Of a DNA stretch of 45,655 nucleotides, positions 32,693-40,997 are shown one piece after another. The position numbers were made by a program, and so were the translations under genes. The notes under the pieces are model-generated. The model worked only from the letters and a program-made list of their open reading frames with translations, was not told the DNA's origin and did no database searches. Origin of the DNA: Oscillospiraceae bacterium (lineage in GTDB: Bacteria; Bacillota; Clostridia; Oscillospirales; SIG519). The first letter of the stretch is position 1, and every line of letters starts with the position of its first letter. Where the stretch lies: the NCBI GenBank assembly GCA_015067255.1, contig SVMS01000016.1, positions 1 to 45,655 on the forward strand. Direction: 5' to 3'.

Positions 32693-33916
32693 TTGAAAGT
32701 TTTTTTTAAAAATATAATGCTTTTTTTAACTTTATTAGCATTATTAATTAGTCTTTTTAGTTGCGGTATTAATAGTAATAATTCGAATTCTGCTTATTCC
32801 GAATTAAACAATATTATTACGTCCAATTCATCAAGTATTATTTCAAGCAACAGCCAGATTACAAATTCTGATGTTTCTCAAACCTCGCCAGATAATACTA
32901 CACAATCACAGTCAAGCAATATATCTTCTCAAGAAAAATTTTCTCCTTTAGCTCTGCCATCCAAAATCTATGCTTTTGTCGGTCAACCTATAAAATTATA
33001 TTTTTTAAATCTTGTTAAATACAATTCTATGGATAATATTGTTTTTAAAGTTGATTCTGAGAACAAAGGAACTGCTTACACTGACCGTTGGGAGTATACG
33101 CCCCAAAAGGCTGAAACTATAAATTTAACTATTGCTGTTTACGATAGAGATAATAATATTTTGAATAAAGGAACAACAAAAATTGAAATTAAAGATAAAA
33201 CTCAAAAAGATAGTCTTTCTATATTAATAATTGGAGATAGTACAATAGCAGCTAATATAGAACCTCAGACCGTACTAAGTCTTGCTAACAATAATAATTA
33301 CAGCTTAACTATGCTTGGAACCGAAGGAAAGAATTTAAACAAACACGAAGGAAAAAGTGGCTACACTGCTAAAATGTTTGTAGAAACAAAATCTACAACA
33401 AGCTGTTCAAACCCATTTTATAATCCTAACACAAAGAAATTTGATTTTTCTTATTATATGCAATCTCAAAGCTATCCAAAAATTGATTGTGTTTCCATAC
33501 AATTGGGAATTAATGATTTAACTAAATGTACATCAACCCAACATTTAAACAATAATATGAAAACATATTTTGAAAATATGGAATTTATAATAAATAATAT
33601 TCATTCATACGATTCAAATATTAAAATCATTTGGAATTTAATTTTACCTTGTACCGTTGAACAAGAAAAATTCAATGAGCAATATGGAGAAAACATCTAT
33701 AAAGCCGAACGCTGTAAATCAAATACATACACGGCTAACCTTAAAATTATTGAAAAATATTCAAATTTAAAGAATGTATTCATAGCACCAACAAACGCAT
33801 CTTTAGATACAGTTAAAAATATGGAAAAGGGCGGTGTAGGCGCAATACATCCCTCAGCAGCAGGATATACTGAAATAGGAACACTATTATATAGTTTTAT
33901 TCGTGCAATAAATTAA
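32693..33916 (+). CDS. SGNH-hydrolase-like lipoprotein
   Basis: A 407-aa secreted protein: signal peptide with lipobox LFSC at about residue 24, a Ser/Asn/Gln-rich linker (about 25-85), a beta-rich module (about 90-165), then an SGNH hydrolase domain. Block I is IIGDSTIAANI with the nucleophile Ser, block III is LGINDLTK, and block V is GAIHPSAAGY. In block V the usual DxxH has Gly where Asp is expected. Such enzymes deacetylate carbohydrates or lipids, so a sugar O-acetylesterase is the best guess. The start is TTG at 32693 with GGAGTG upstream; a GTG at 32684 overlaps that site. It is markedly AT- and Asn-rich. Confidence 0.78.
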   Translation: MKVFFKNIMLFLTLLALLISLFSCGINSNNSNSAYSELNNIITSNSSSIISSNSQITNSDVSQTSPDNTTQSQSSNISSQEKFSPLALPSKIYAFVGQPIKLYFLNLVKYNSMDNIVFKVDSENKGTAYTDRWEYTPQKAETINLTIAVYDRDNNILNKGTTKIEIKDKTQKDSLSILIIGDSTIAANIEPQTVLSLANNNNYSLTMLGTEGKNLNKHEGKSGYTAKMFVETKSTTSCSNPFYNPNTKKFDFSYYMQSQSYPKIDCVSIQLGINDLTKCTSTQHLNNNMKTYFENMEFIINNIHSYDSNIKIIWNLILPCTVEQEKFNEQYGENIYKAERCKSNTYTANLKIIEKYSNLKNVFIAPTNASLDTVKNMEKGGVGAIHPSAAGYTEIGTLLYSFIRAIN

Positions 33917-33920
33917 TATA

Positions 33921-33958
33921 AAAACAGGGCTCGAAGTTTTTACTCCGTGCCCTGTTTT
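33921..33958. terminator. Bidirectional terminator between SGNH gene and ispH-rpsA
   Basis: AAAACAGGGC (33921-33930) and GCCCTGTTTT (33949-33958), perfect 10-bp stem with A/T flanks on both sides. Confidence 0.88.
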
Positions 33959-33973
33959 ATTTATACGTTATGT

Positions 33974-35974
33974 TTATTCTTCTGCTGTAGCTTCTTCTGT
34001 TGTTTCTGCTTCAACTGTTTCTTCAACTTCTGTTTCAACAGGAGCAACAGGCTCAAGAAGTTCTCTTATTGAAAGAGAAACTTTCTTTGCATTTTCAGCA
34101 ATATCTGTAATTTTTACAGTTACGTTTTGACCTACCTTGAGGAAGTCTTCAACCTTATTTACTCTTTCGTTAGCAATTTGAGAAATATGAATAAGTCCGT
34201 CTATACCGGGGATAATTTCTGCAAATGCTCCGAAAGGAACTATTCTTACAACCTTAACATCAATAACATCACCGACATTATATTTAGCAAGGAACAATGT
34301 AACGGGGTTTTCTGCTTCGTTTTTGTAGCCTAAAGAAATACGCTTCTTTTCTGCGTCAAATTCTTTGATGTATACCTCTATATTCTGTCCTATTTCAAGA
34401 ACTTCAGAGGGGTGCTTAATTCTAAGCCAGGAAAGCTCGGAAATGTGAACAAGACCGTCTACCCCGCCGATATCTACAAAGGCACCGAAGGATGTAAAGG
34501 ATTTAACAGTACCTGTATATTTCTTTCCAACTTCAATATCTGCAAAGAGCTTTTGCTCATTTTCCTTGCGGATATCTCTTGTTGCTGCTTTGATTGAGCC
34601 GATTATCTTCTTTCTTCTGCCTCTGCTTTGAACGTCGATAACCTTCAATTTTACTTTTTGATTAAGAAGAACTGACAAATCTCCGTCTCTTGCAATTCCT
34701 GTTTGAGAAGCGGGTACAAAAATATTTACGCCCTTATGACTTGCTATAACACCTGCATTAACATTTTCGGTTACAACAGCATCAATTGTTTCTTTTGACT
34801 CAACAGCTGCAGCAACAGTTTCAAAAGCTTTTGCAGACTCAATACGTTTACGAGAAAGCATAACGGTTCCATCAACGTCATTTAAGCGAACAACTTGAAC
34901 TTCTATTTCATCACCCACCTTAACAGAATCCTCTAATTTTACTGACGGATCTGCTGAAAATTCTGCGGCGGCAATGTAGCCTGCCTGTTTTGCGCCTAGG
35001 TCTACCGTGATTTCGTTGGGAGCAACTGCAGTAATGATACCTGTTACAATATCACCATTGCTTATGGGTCTTAATGACTCCTCCAGCGCCTCCTCGAAAG
35101 ATATTTCGGTAGCTTCGTCCATTGTGTACTTTTCTGACATTGTTTGTAAAACCTCCTTGATTATATCATCAGGTGTTGAAGCACCTGCTGTTATACCAAT
35201 CCTTTTATATTTTTCCAACCCATCAGGAAGCTCCTTAGCAGTTTCTATATGAAAGCTATTGGGACAATAATAAGAACAAATTTCAAACAGCTTAGTTGTA
35301 TTTGAACTTTCCTTGCCTCCTATAACAATCATAGCGTCATTTTCTTTAGCGAGCTTTTGAGCTTCATTCTGACGTTCATCGGTTGCAACACATATTGTAT
35401 CAAAAATTTTTACGTTTGTATATAGTTTTCTTAAATATTCGTTAATTTTTTTCCATTCTTTTTTAGAAAATGTCGTTTGAGCGACCAAAATCGAGTCTTT
35501 TTCTACAATTTCTGCATTATTTTCTATCTCTTTTTTTAGTTCTTCTAAGTTTTTAAACACAAAAACATCTTTTGCATAGCTTACTATTCCCTTTACCTCG
35601 GGATGCTCAGGATCACCTGCTATAAGAATTTTTTTGTTTTGTTCCTGTTGTTCTTTAACTATTTTATGAATCTTTTTTACAAAAGGACAAGTTGCATCTA
35701 TATATCTGAAGCTTTTTTCCTGTAATTGATTAAGAATATCTTTTTCTATTCCGTGCGTTCTGATAACAATAAGCTTATCTTTATCAATATTGGAAAAATC
35801 TTTTACTGCAAATACATTATTTTTTTCAAGAGAAGCTATCATTTGCGGATTATGAATTATCGGTCCGAGTGTATAAATATCCTGATTTTCTTTTTCAACA
35901 CAATCCCAAAGAATATCAATTGCTCTGCTTACTCCAAAGCAAAAACCTGCAGATTTGGCAACTGTAATTTTCAT
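33974..35974 (-). CDS. ispH: IspH (HMBPP reductase) fused to ribosomal protein S1
   Basis: One 666-aa reading frame. Residues 1-280 are IspH, the last enzyme of the MEP isoprenoid pathway: the three [4Fe-4S] cysteines are in GFCFGV (C12), DATCPFV and FDTICVATDERQ, and the conserved TTFS and HNP motifs are present. Residues from about 300 to 637 hold four S1 RNA-binding domains (GDIVTGIITAV; IDAVVTENVNAGVIA; KYTGTVKSFTSFGAFVDIGG; DVIDVKVVRIVPFGAF), followed by an acidic tail. Such fusions are known in Clostridia. The chain has no visible frameshift or linker stop. It ends the pyrB-to-plsC block. Confidence 0.95.
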   Translation of the reverse strand: MKITVAKSAGFCFGVSRAIDILWDCVEKENQDIYTLGPIIHNPQMIASLEKNNVFAVKDFSNIDKDKLIVIRTHGIEKDILNQLQEKSFRYIDATCPFVKKIHKIVKEQQEQNKKILIAGDPEHPEVKGIVSYAKDVFVFKNLEELKKEIENNAEIVEKDSILVAQTTFSKKEWKKINEYLRKLYTNVKIFDTICVATDERQNEAQKLAKENDAMIVIGGKESSNTTKLFEICSYYCPNSFHIETAKELPDGLEKYKRIGITAGASTPDDIIKEVLQTMSEKYTMDEATEISFEEALEESLRPISNGDIVTGIITAVAPNEITVDLGAKQAGYIAAAEFSADPSVKLEDSVKVGDEIEVQVVRLNDVDGTVMLSRKRIESAKAFETVAAAVESKETIDAVVTENVNAGVIASHKGVNIFVPASQTGIARDGDLSVLLNQKVKLKVIDVQSRGRRKKIIGSIKAATRDIRKENEQKLFADIEVGKKYTGTVKSFTSFGAFVDIGGVDGLVHISELSWLRIKHPSEVLEIGQNIEVYIKEFDAEKKRISLGYKNEAENPVTLFLAKYNVGDVIDVKVVRIVPFGAFAEIIPGIDGLIHISQIANERVNKVEDFLKVGQNVTVKITDIAENAKKVSLSIRELLEPVAPVETEVEETVEAETTEEATAEE

Positions 35975-35994
35975 ATTAAATTAACATACCTTTC

Positions 35995-36585
35995 TTAACT
36001 CAAAGAAAGAGAATTTATGATTTCAAGAATTTTATTGCTTACTTGTGCAAACTCTTCCTTACTTCCATCCTTAAAGCCTAATTCTTCAAAGCTTAAAGGC
36101 TTTCCGTAAATAATATCTGTTCTTCTTAAAAAGCCCGGCTTTGTTTTATAAATTATTTTTACAGGAAGAACTGTTGCCTTTGTTTTATAAGCGAGCATAG
36201 CAAGTCCCATTTTCGCATCAGCGCTCTCCCCTTCTTCCACACGCTTTCCTTGAGGGAAAATTCCTAAAACGCCGTCATTTTTAAGTATTTTAAGAGATGT
36301 TTTTACGGAAGTTAAATCCGCCTTACCTCTTACTACGGGGAAAGCTCCTAAGCATCTTAAAAACCAATTTGCAATCTTATTTTTAAACAGTTCTGCTTTT
36401 GCCATATAGTTTATTGTACGGTCTGTTGCAATAGCAAGCACTATAGGGTCAAGCAAGGAGCTGTGATTAGCACATATTATCATTGAACCTTCTACTTTTT
36501 GAAGCTGTTCATTATGTCTGTTAACTCTGAAAATAAGCCCTATAAGCCATCCTAAAAAAAGCTTTATCCATTTATACGATTTCAA
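35995..36585 (-). CDS. plsC: 1-acyl-sn-glycerol-3-phosphate acyltransferase
   Basis: Makes phosphatidic acid from lysophosphatidic acid at the membrane. HX4D is NHSSLLDP (about 40), followed by ELFKNKIANWFLRCLGAF and FPQGKRVEEGES, the glycerophosphate-binding block (FPEGTR-like, with Gln for Glu). One N-terminal hydrophobic stretch (FLGWLIGLIF). At 196 aa it is a short family member. The start is TTG at 36585 with GGGGG seven bases upstream; that site lies directly beside the repeat element at 36600-36663. Confidence 0.9.
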   Translation of the reverse strand: MKSYKWIKLFLGWLIGLIFRVNRHNEQLQKVEGSMIICANHSSLLDPIVLAIATDRTINYMAKAELFKNKIANWFLRCLGAFPVVRGKADLTSVKTSLKILKNDGVLGIFPQGKRVEEGESADAKMGLAMLAYKTKATVLPVKIIYKTKPGFLRRTDIIYGKPLSFEELGFKDGSKEEFAQVSNKILEIINSLSLS

Positions 36586-36599
36586 CTGTTTTCCCCCTA

Positions 36600-36663
36600 A
36601 TAATGATTGTTGTTTATCGAAGCAGTTTATTTAATTACTGTTTCGACAAACTGTATTCATTAT
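36600..36663. repeat. 64-base element with the same terminal inverted repeats as 14250-14449
   Basis: The left end (36600-36623, ATAATGATTGTTGTTTATCG...) matches the left end of the larger element at 22 of 24 positions. The right end (36640-36663) is its imperfect inverted copy (18 of 24). Only 16 bases lie between the ends, so it is an internally deleted or minimal form. It covers the last 10 cmk codons and stop and the gap up to the plsC ribosome-binding site. Confidence 0.75.
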
Positions 36664-37329
36664 AATCTCATAAAGCATATCTATACACTGCTGTAAATCG
36701 TACTGTGTACTGTCAAAAAGTATAGCATCGTCAGCTGCTTTTAAAGGAGCTGTCTTTCTATGAGAATCATTGTAATCCCTTTGAGCAATCTCTTCTTTAA
36801 GCTCTTCAAAATTAACCTCAAAGCCTTTTTCGGTAAGTTCTTTATATCTACGTTTTGCACGCTCTTCAACAGATGCAGTTAAAAATATTTTAACCTGTGC
36901 ATTGGGAAGAATTACCGTACCTATATCTCTTCCGTCCATAAGACAGTTATTCTTTGCGGCAATATCACGCTGTAAAAACAAAAGAAATTCTCTTACCTCA
37001 GGAATAGCCGAAACATCCGAAGCCGCCATAGAAGCTGGAGGTGTTCTTATCTCTTCGGAAACATCTTCTCCGTTAAGTATTACACGCTGTGTTCCATTTT
37101 CATAAGCAAGTTTTAAATCTATTTGCTCTAAAAGCTCAATTACCTTTTGTGAATCCTTTGTATCCACATTATTTCTAAGAGCATAAATTCCTATTGAACG
37201 GTATAATGCACCTGTATCAATATAAACGTATGACATTTTTTTAGCTAAAGCTTTTGCAATAGAGCTTTTTCCTGCACCTGCAGGACCGTCAATTGCAATA
37301 TTTATTGTTTTCAAATTATTCACCGCCAT
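36631..37329 (-). CDS. cmk: Cytidylate kinase
   Basis: Phosphorylates CMP/dCMP. Walker A is DGPAGAGKSSIAKAL, YIDTGALYRSIG is the NMP-binding block, MDGRDIGTVILP and the lid RAKRRYKEL follow. Length is 232 aa, as usual. The final residues (IIMNTVCRNSN) are encoded by the terminal repeat of the element at 36600-36663, so the natural C terminus seems to have been replaced. It follows the FAD protein by 6 bases and precedes plsC, an order often seen in Clostridia. Confidence 0.95.
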   Translation of the reverse strand: MAVNNLKTINIAIDGPAGAGKSSIAKALAKKMSYVYIDTGALYRSIGIYALRNNVDTKDSQKVIELLEQIDLKLAYENGTQRVILNGEDVSEEIRTPPASMAASDVSAIPEVREFLLFLQRDIAAKNNCLMDGRDIGTVILPNAQVKIFLTASVEERAKRRYKELTEKGFEVNFEELKEEIAQRDYNDSHRKTAPLKAADDAILFDSTQYDLQQCIDMLYEIIMNTVCRNSN

Positions 37330-37335
37330 TTAATA

Positions 37336-38550
37336 TTAAAATTCCATAGCTTTGCCTGCAAGATACCCTGTAGAAAAAGCAATTTGCAGATTAAATCCAC
37401 CCGTATAGGCATCAACATCTATAATCTCACCTGCAAAATACAGTCCTTCTACAAGCTTTGATTGCATAGTTTTAGGATCAATCTCTTTTACGTTTATTCC
37501 GCCTGTTGTAATTATAGCTTCTTCAACGGGACGAAAACCTTTAATATCTACTTTAAAGCCTTTTATACACTCTATAAGCTTTTTTCTCATCTCTTTTGTA
37601 AAAGAGTTTATTTTAACTGTGCTGTCAAGTCCTGCTTCTTTTATCAGTACAGGAATGAGAGAGGAGGGCAACAATGCTCTTAAAGCGTTCTGAAGCTCTT
37701 TATTTTTATTCTGCTCAAAGTCTCTCAAAATTCGATTTTCAAGCTTTTCATAGCTAAGTCCGGGCTTTAAATCAATTTTTATTGTATATTTTAAGCTTTG
37801 CTTCATATGAGAGCTTGCAGATAGAACAAGAGGCCCTGAAATACCGAAATGAGTGAACAGCATTTCTCCCAATTCGTTGTAAAGCTCTTTTGCTTTACCC
37901 CTTTCAAACAGGCTTACTGTAACGTTTTTAAGAGATAGTCCCGAAAGTTGTGCACAAAAAGAGTTTTCGCAAACTAAAGGTACAAGAGATGCCCCCAACG
38001 GAGTAACAGTATGTCCCAAGCTCTTTGCAAGACGGTATCCATCCCCTGTTGAACCTGTAAGCGGATAGGAAAGTCCACCTGTTGCAATAAGCACTTTATC
38101 AAAATGCTCCTTGCCGTTTACCAAAAATCCGTTTTCACTTTCTGAAATAGATTTTACAGGAGTATTAACAACTTTAATATTGCTTTTATTTATATATTTT
38201 TTTAAAGCTGAAAGAATATCATTAGAACGGTCAGACTGAGGAAAAACTCTGTTTCCCCTTTCGGTTTTCAGCTCAACACCAAGCTTTGTAAAAAAGTTCA
38301 TTGTATCAGACGGTGTAAAGCTATTAAAGGCGCTATATAAAAAACGTTTATTAGACACTACGTTTTCAAGGGCTGTTTCAACGTCGCAATTGTTTGTAAC
38401 GTTGCATCTGCCTTTACCTGTTATAAGCAGTTTCTTTCCTATTCTGTCATTCTTCTCAAAAATTGTAATTTGATTTTCTTTATTTTGAGCTGCCGTTCCT
38501 GCTGCCATAAGTCCCGCAGGTCCTGCTCCGATTATACATATCTTATTCAT
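37336..38550 (-). CDS. HI0933-like (BaiN/YhiN family) FAD-dependent oxidoreductase
   Basis: A 404-aa flavoprotein. The N-terminal dinucleotide fold is IIGAGPAGLMAAGTAAQ, followed by the family signature GKGRCNVTNNC, TGGLSYPLTGSTGDGY and the C-terminal FAD site GEIIDVDAYTGGFNLQ. Substrates of this family are mostly unknown; the best studied relatives include the bile-acid enzyme BaiN, but this member sits in a housekeeping operon with cmk and need not share that role. It overlaps the end of the RpiR gene by 8 bases. Confidence 0.85.
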   Translation of the reverse strand: MNKICIIGAGPAGLMAAGTAAQNKENQITIFEKNDRIGKKLLITGKGRCNVTNNCDVETALENVVSNKRFLYSAFNSFTPSDTMNFFTKLGVELKTERGNRVFPQSDRSNDILSALKKYINKSNIKVVNTPVKSISESENGFLVNGKEHFDKVLIATGGLSYPLTGSTGDGYRLAKSLGHTVTPLGASLVPLVCENSFCAQLSGLSLKNVTVSLFERGKAKELYNELGEMLFTHFGISGPLVLSASSHMKQSLKYTIKIDLKPGLSYEKLENRILRDFEQNKNKELQNALRALLPSSLIPVLIKEAGLDSTVKINSFTKEMRKKLIECIKGFKVDIKGFRPVEEAIITTGGINVKEIDPKTMQSKLVEGLYFAGEIIDVDAYTGGFNLQIAFSTGYLAGKAMEF

Positions 38551-39409
38551 TGTTCAACTTCTCATAAACATCGTATTCGTCCCATACGTTTTCAAGCTTT
38601 TCAAAGGATAATGAAACATCTTCTTTTTTAGCCATTGATATTGCTACTATTAACGAATTTATAAGACTTAGAGGAGCAACAAGAGAATCAACAAAGGAAA
38701 CCATATCACTTCTTGCGGCAAGAACAGTATTCGCATACTGACACATTGGAGAATTTTCTGTATCGGTTATTGCAATTACATTTGCTCCGTTATCGTTAGC
38801 AAACTGCATAGCTTTCACTGTACGCTTCGAGTACCTTGGAAAGCTTATACCTATTACAACATCATCTTTGGATACTCTCAGCATTTGTTCAAACATTTCG
38901 CTTGCACTTGCAGTATTTACAAGCTTAACATTTTCAAAAATCAAATTAAAGTAAAAATCAATAAAAGCTGCAAGAGGCGCAGAGCTTCTGACACCAATGA
39001 TATATATTCTTTTTGCTGAAATTATTGATTTTACAGCAGTTGAAAAAGTTTCCTTATCAATATTTTCAAGAGTAAGCCTGATTTTTTCAATATCCGAATT
39101 TAAAACGCCCGACAAAACGTCATTTTCATCAATTCTGCTTTTTGCAACCTCGATACGCTGTACTGCAGTCAGTTTATTTTTAATTGTGCTTTGAAGCTCT
39201 TTTAAAAATTCCGGATATCCTGCAAAGCCTATTTCCATCGCAAAACGAACAACTGTTGATTCGCTTATGCCAACCGTTGTTCCAAGCTTTGATGCTGTCA
39301 TATATGCGGCTTTGTCATAATTTTCAAGAATATATTTTGCTATAAGTCTTTGTCCTTTTGAAAAATCGGACATTTTAGACTCTATTACCTTAAATAAATT
39401 CTCACTCAT
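38543..39409 (-). CDS. MurR/RpiR-family regulator with SIS domain
   Basis: A 288-aa regulator. The N-terminal HTH_6 domain (about 1-77) contains FSKGQRLIAKYILENYDKAAY and ISESTVVRFAMEIGFAGYPEF, the diagnostic block. A SIS sugar-phosphate-binding domain follows (about 125-250: RIYIIGVRSSAPLA, DVVIGISFPRYSKRTV). Such proteins usually control sugar-phosphate genes, none of which is adjacent here. It overlaps the small upstream gene by ATGA and the downstream FAD gene by 8 bases, so all three are coupled. Confidence 0.9.
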   Translation of the reverse strand: MSENLFKVIESKMSDFSKGQRLIAKYILENYDKAAYMTASKLGTTVGISESTVVRFAMEIGFAGYPEFLKELQSTIKNKLTAVQRIEVAKSRIDENDVLSGVLNSDIEKIRLTLENIDKETFSTAVKSIISAKRIYIIGVRSSAPLAAFIDFYFNLIFENVKLVNTASASEMFEQMLRVSKDDVVIGISFPRYSKRTVKAMQFANDNGANVIAITDTENSPMCQYANTVLAARSDMVSFVDSLVAPLSLINSLIVAISMAKKEDVSLSFEKLENVWDEYDVYEKLNNE

Positions 39410-39726
39410 TTATTAGCGCATCCTTTTTCAAAGTATCCATTCAAATCAACACAAAAGCCTTCATCAGTATTTTTAAAGCCGTTTTTCTGACAAATATCTA
39501 TTTCTTCAGTACCGTTATAAAAAACCTTTTTGACACCGTGAAGGTCAAAATAATTTAAAACAGCCTTAAGTAAATTGAACTTCACAAAATCAGAAATAGT
39601 TTCGTCTTCAATTTCAAAGCCTACAATACTTTTTGTCAAAATATCATATTTGCACTTTCCCAGTATTTTATCGCCATCAACCATTGAAAAATACTGTTCA
39701 AGCTCGTTTTTCTTCATTGTAATCAT
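39406..39726 (-). CDS. Short GNAT-like protein
   Basis: A 106-aa protein with no confident family. The second half (ISDFVKFNLLKAVLNYFDLH, KVFYNGTEEIDICQKNGFKN) has the helix-strand-GF pattern of a GNAT acetyltransferase C-terminal half. The acetyl-CoA P-loop (Q/RxxGxG/A) is absent, so an acetyltransferase activity is unlikely. A strong AGGAGG lies about 25 bases before the ATG, with a small AAGGG/CCCTT hairpin in between that could bring it closer. It ends in a four-base overlap with the RpiR gene. Confidence 0.6.
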   Translation of the reverse strand: MITMKKNELEQYFSMVDGDKILGKCKYDILTKSIVGFEIEDETISDFVKFNLLKAVLNYFDLHGVKKVFYNGTEEIDICQKNGFKNTDEGFCVDLNGYFEKGCANK

Positions 39727-39765
39727 TTTATCACAAAAGGGACTTACCCTTCCTCCTAATAAAAA

Positions 39766-40839
39766 TTATTCTGCTCTGTAATCACAATATTTGCAAGCCT
39801 TTGTTTTTCTTGTTCCGTTAACATCGTAGAAAATTCCGGGTAAGTAAGGCTCGCTTGTTGTTATACATCTGGGATTAGGACACTTAAGAGATTTATCGCC
39901 TTTTACCAAGTCGGGTGCATATCTTCCGTTTTCCAGCATTTTTAAAATCAATGCCATTCTGACATACATACCGTAACGAGCCTGAGTAAAATATAAAGCT
40001 CGTTTATCATAATCCACTTCATCTGTAATTTCATCTATTTTGGGCAACGGATGAAGAATTGCAAGGTCAGGCTTTGCTTTTTTCATTTTTTCACTATCTA
40101 AAACATATACGCCTTTTTGACGGTTGTAAAGCTCTTCGGAAGCAAAACGCTCTTTCTGAATACGTGTCATATATAAAATATCAAGCTTATCTATGCACTC
40201 ATCAAGAGTGTTAACCTCATAAAATTCGTTTCCTGATGCTTTTAAAATATCTGTTATATATTTAGGTGTTCTTAGTTGGAAGGTTGAGATTAAATAAAAT
40301 TTATTGTTTTTAAAAAGAGACATAGCCTTTAAAAGTGAATGAACAGTACGGCCGTTCATAAGGTCTCCGCAAAGACCGAAGCTTAAATTTTCAAGGCGTC
40401 CCTTCTCTTTGGTAATTGTAAAAAGGTCGGTCATTGTCTGAGTGGGATGCAAATGGCCGCCGTCACCTGCATTGATAACAGGAATCTGAGAATAAAGAGA
40501 TGCTGCATAAGCTGCTCCCTCATTGGGATTTCTCATAACAGCAATATCTGCATAATTGCTGATAATACGAATTGTATCTTTAAGGTTTTCTCCCTTTGAA
40601 ACCGATGAATTTCCGGGATTATCAAAGCCTATTACGCTTCCTCCCAAACGAAGCATAGCAGTCTGGAAAGAAAGCATAGTTCTTGTACTCGGCTCATAAA
40701 ACAAAGTAGCAAGAATTTTTCCTGCACATTTATTTGCATATTTTTCGGGATTTTTTAAAATATCATCTGCTGTTTCATAAATATCATACCACATTTCAAG
40801 AGGCATATCGTTAAAATCAATTATATGTTTTATTCCCAA
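39766..40839 (-). CDS. pyrB: Aspartate carbamoyltransferase with fused PyrI-type zinc domain
   Basis: Catalyses the committed step of pyrimidine synthesis. The catalytic chain (about 1-310) has the carbamoyl-phosphate motif YEPSTRTMLSFQTAM, the lysine loop SSVSKGENLKDT, HPTQTMTDL and ILHPLPKIDEI. The last 38 residues form a four-cysteine site, CPNPRCITTSEP (C320, C325) and ACKYCDYRAE (C349, C352), closely resembling the zinc domain at the end of E. coli PyrI (CPNxxC...EP...CKYC). The PyrI allosteric domain is missing. The start is TTG at 40839 with AGGTGAG upstream. Confidence 0.93.
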   Translation of the reverse strand: MGIKHIIDFNDMPLEMWYDIYETADDILKNPEKYANKCAGKILATLFYEPSTRTMLSFQTAMLRLGGSVIGFDNPGNSSVSKGENLKDTIRIISNYADIAVMRNPNEGAAYAASLYSQIPVINAGDGGHLHPTQTMTDLFTITKEKGRLENLSFGLCGDLMNGRTVHSLLKAMSLFKNNKFYLISTFQLRTPKYITDILKASGNEFYEVNTLDECIDKLDILYMTRIQKERFASEELYNRQKGVYVLDSEKMKKAKPDLAILHPLPKIDEITDEVDYDKRALYFTQARYGMYVRMALILKMLENGRYAPDLVKGDKSLKCPNPRCITTSEPYLPGIFYDVNGTRKTKACKYCDYRAE

Positions 40840-40877
40840 CTTTATCTCACCTTTTTATTATAAATTTGTTTCTAATT

Positions 40878-40906
40878 ATTGTACCATTTTTTTATGCTTT
40901 TTGCAA
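40878..40906 (-). promoter_or_regulatory. Promoter of the pyrB-led block
   Basis: TTGCAA (40906-40901), 17 bases, TACAAT (40883-40878) on the minus strand, about 39 bases before the pyrB start. No attenuator-like hairpin is evident in the short leader. Confidence 0.78.
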
Positions 40907-40939
40907 GTATTATTCTTGCATTATTCAATATTATTTTTC

Positions 40940-40968
40940 TTGACATATAAAAGAATTGACATTAAAAT
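40940..40968 (+). promoter_or_regulatory. Promoter of the cyclophilin gene
   Basis: TTGACA (40940-40945), 17 bases, TAAAAT (40963-40968), 30 bases before the ATG. A second TTGACA at 40956 lacks a spaced -10. Confidence 0.8.
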
Positions 40969-40997
40969 ATATACAAACAAAGAAAGGAAAAAAGAAA

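Noticed and set aside
40840-40955. Pyrimidine attenuator or PyrR site before pyrB
   Set aside because: The leader is about 30 bases and shows no competing hairpins or PyrR-binding sequence.
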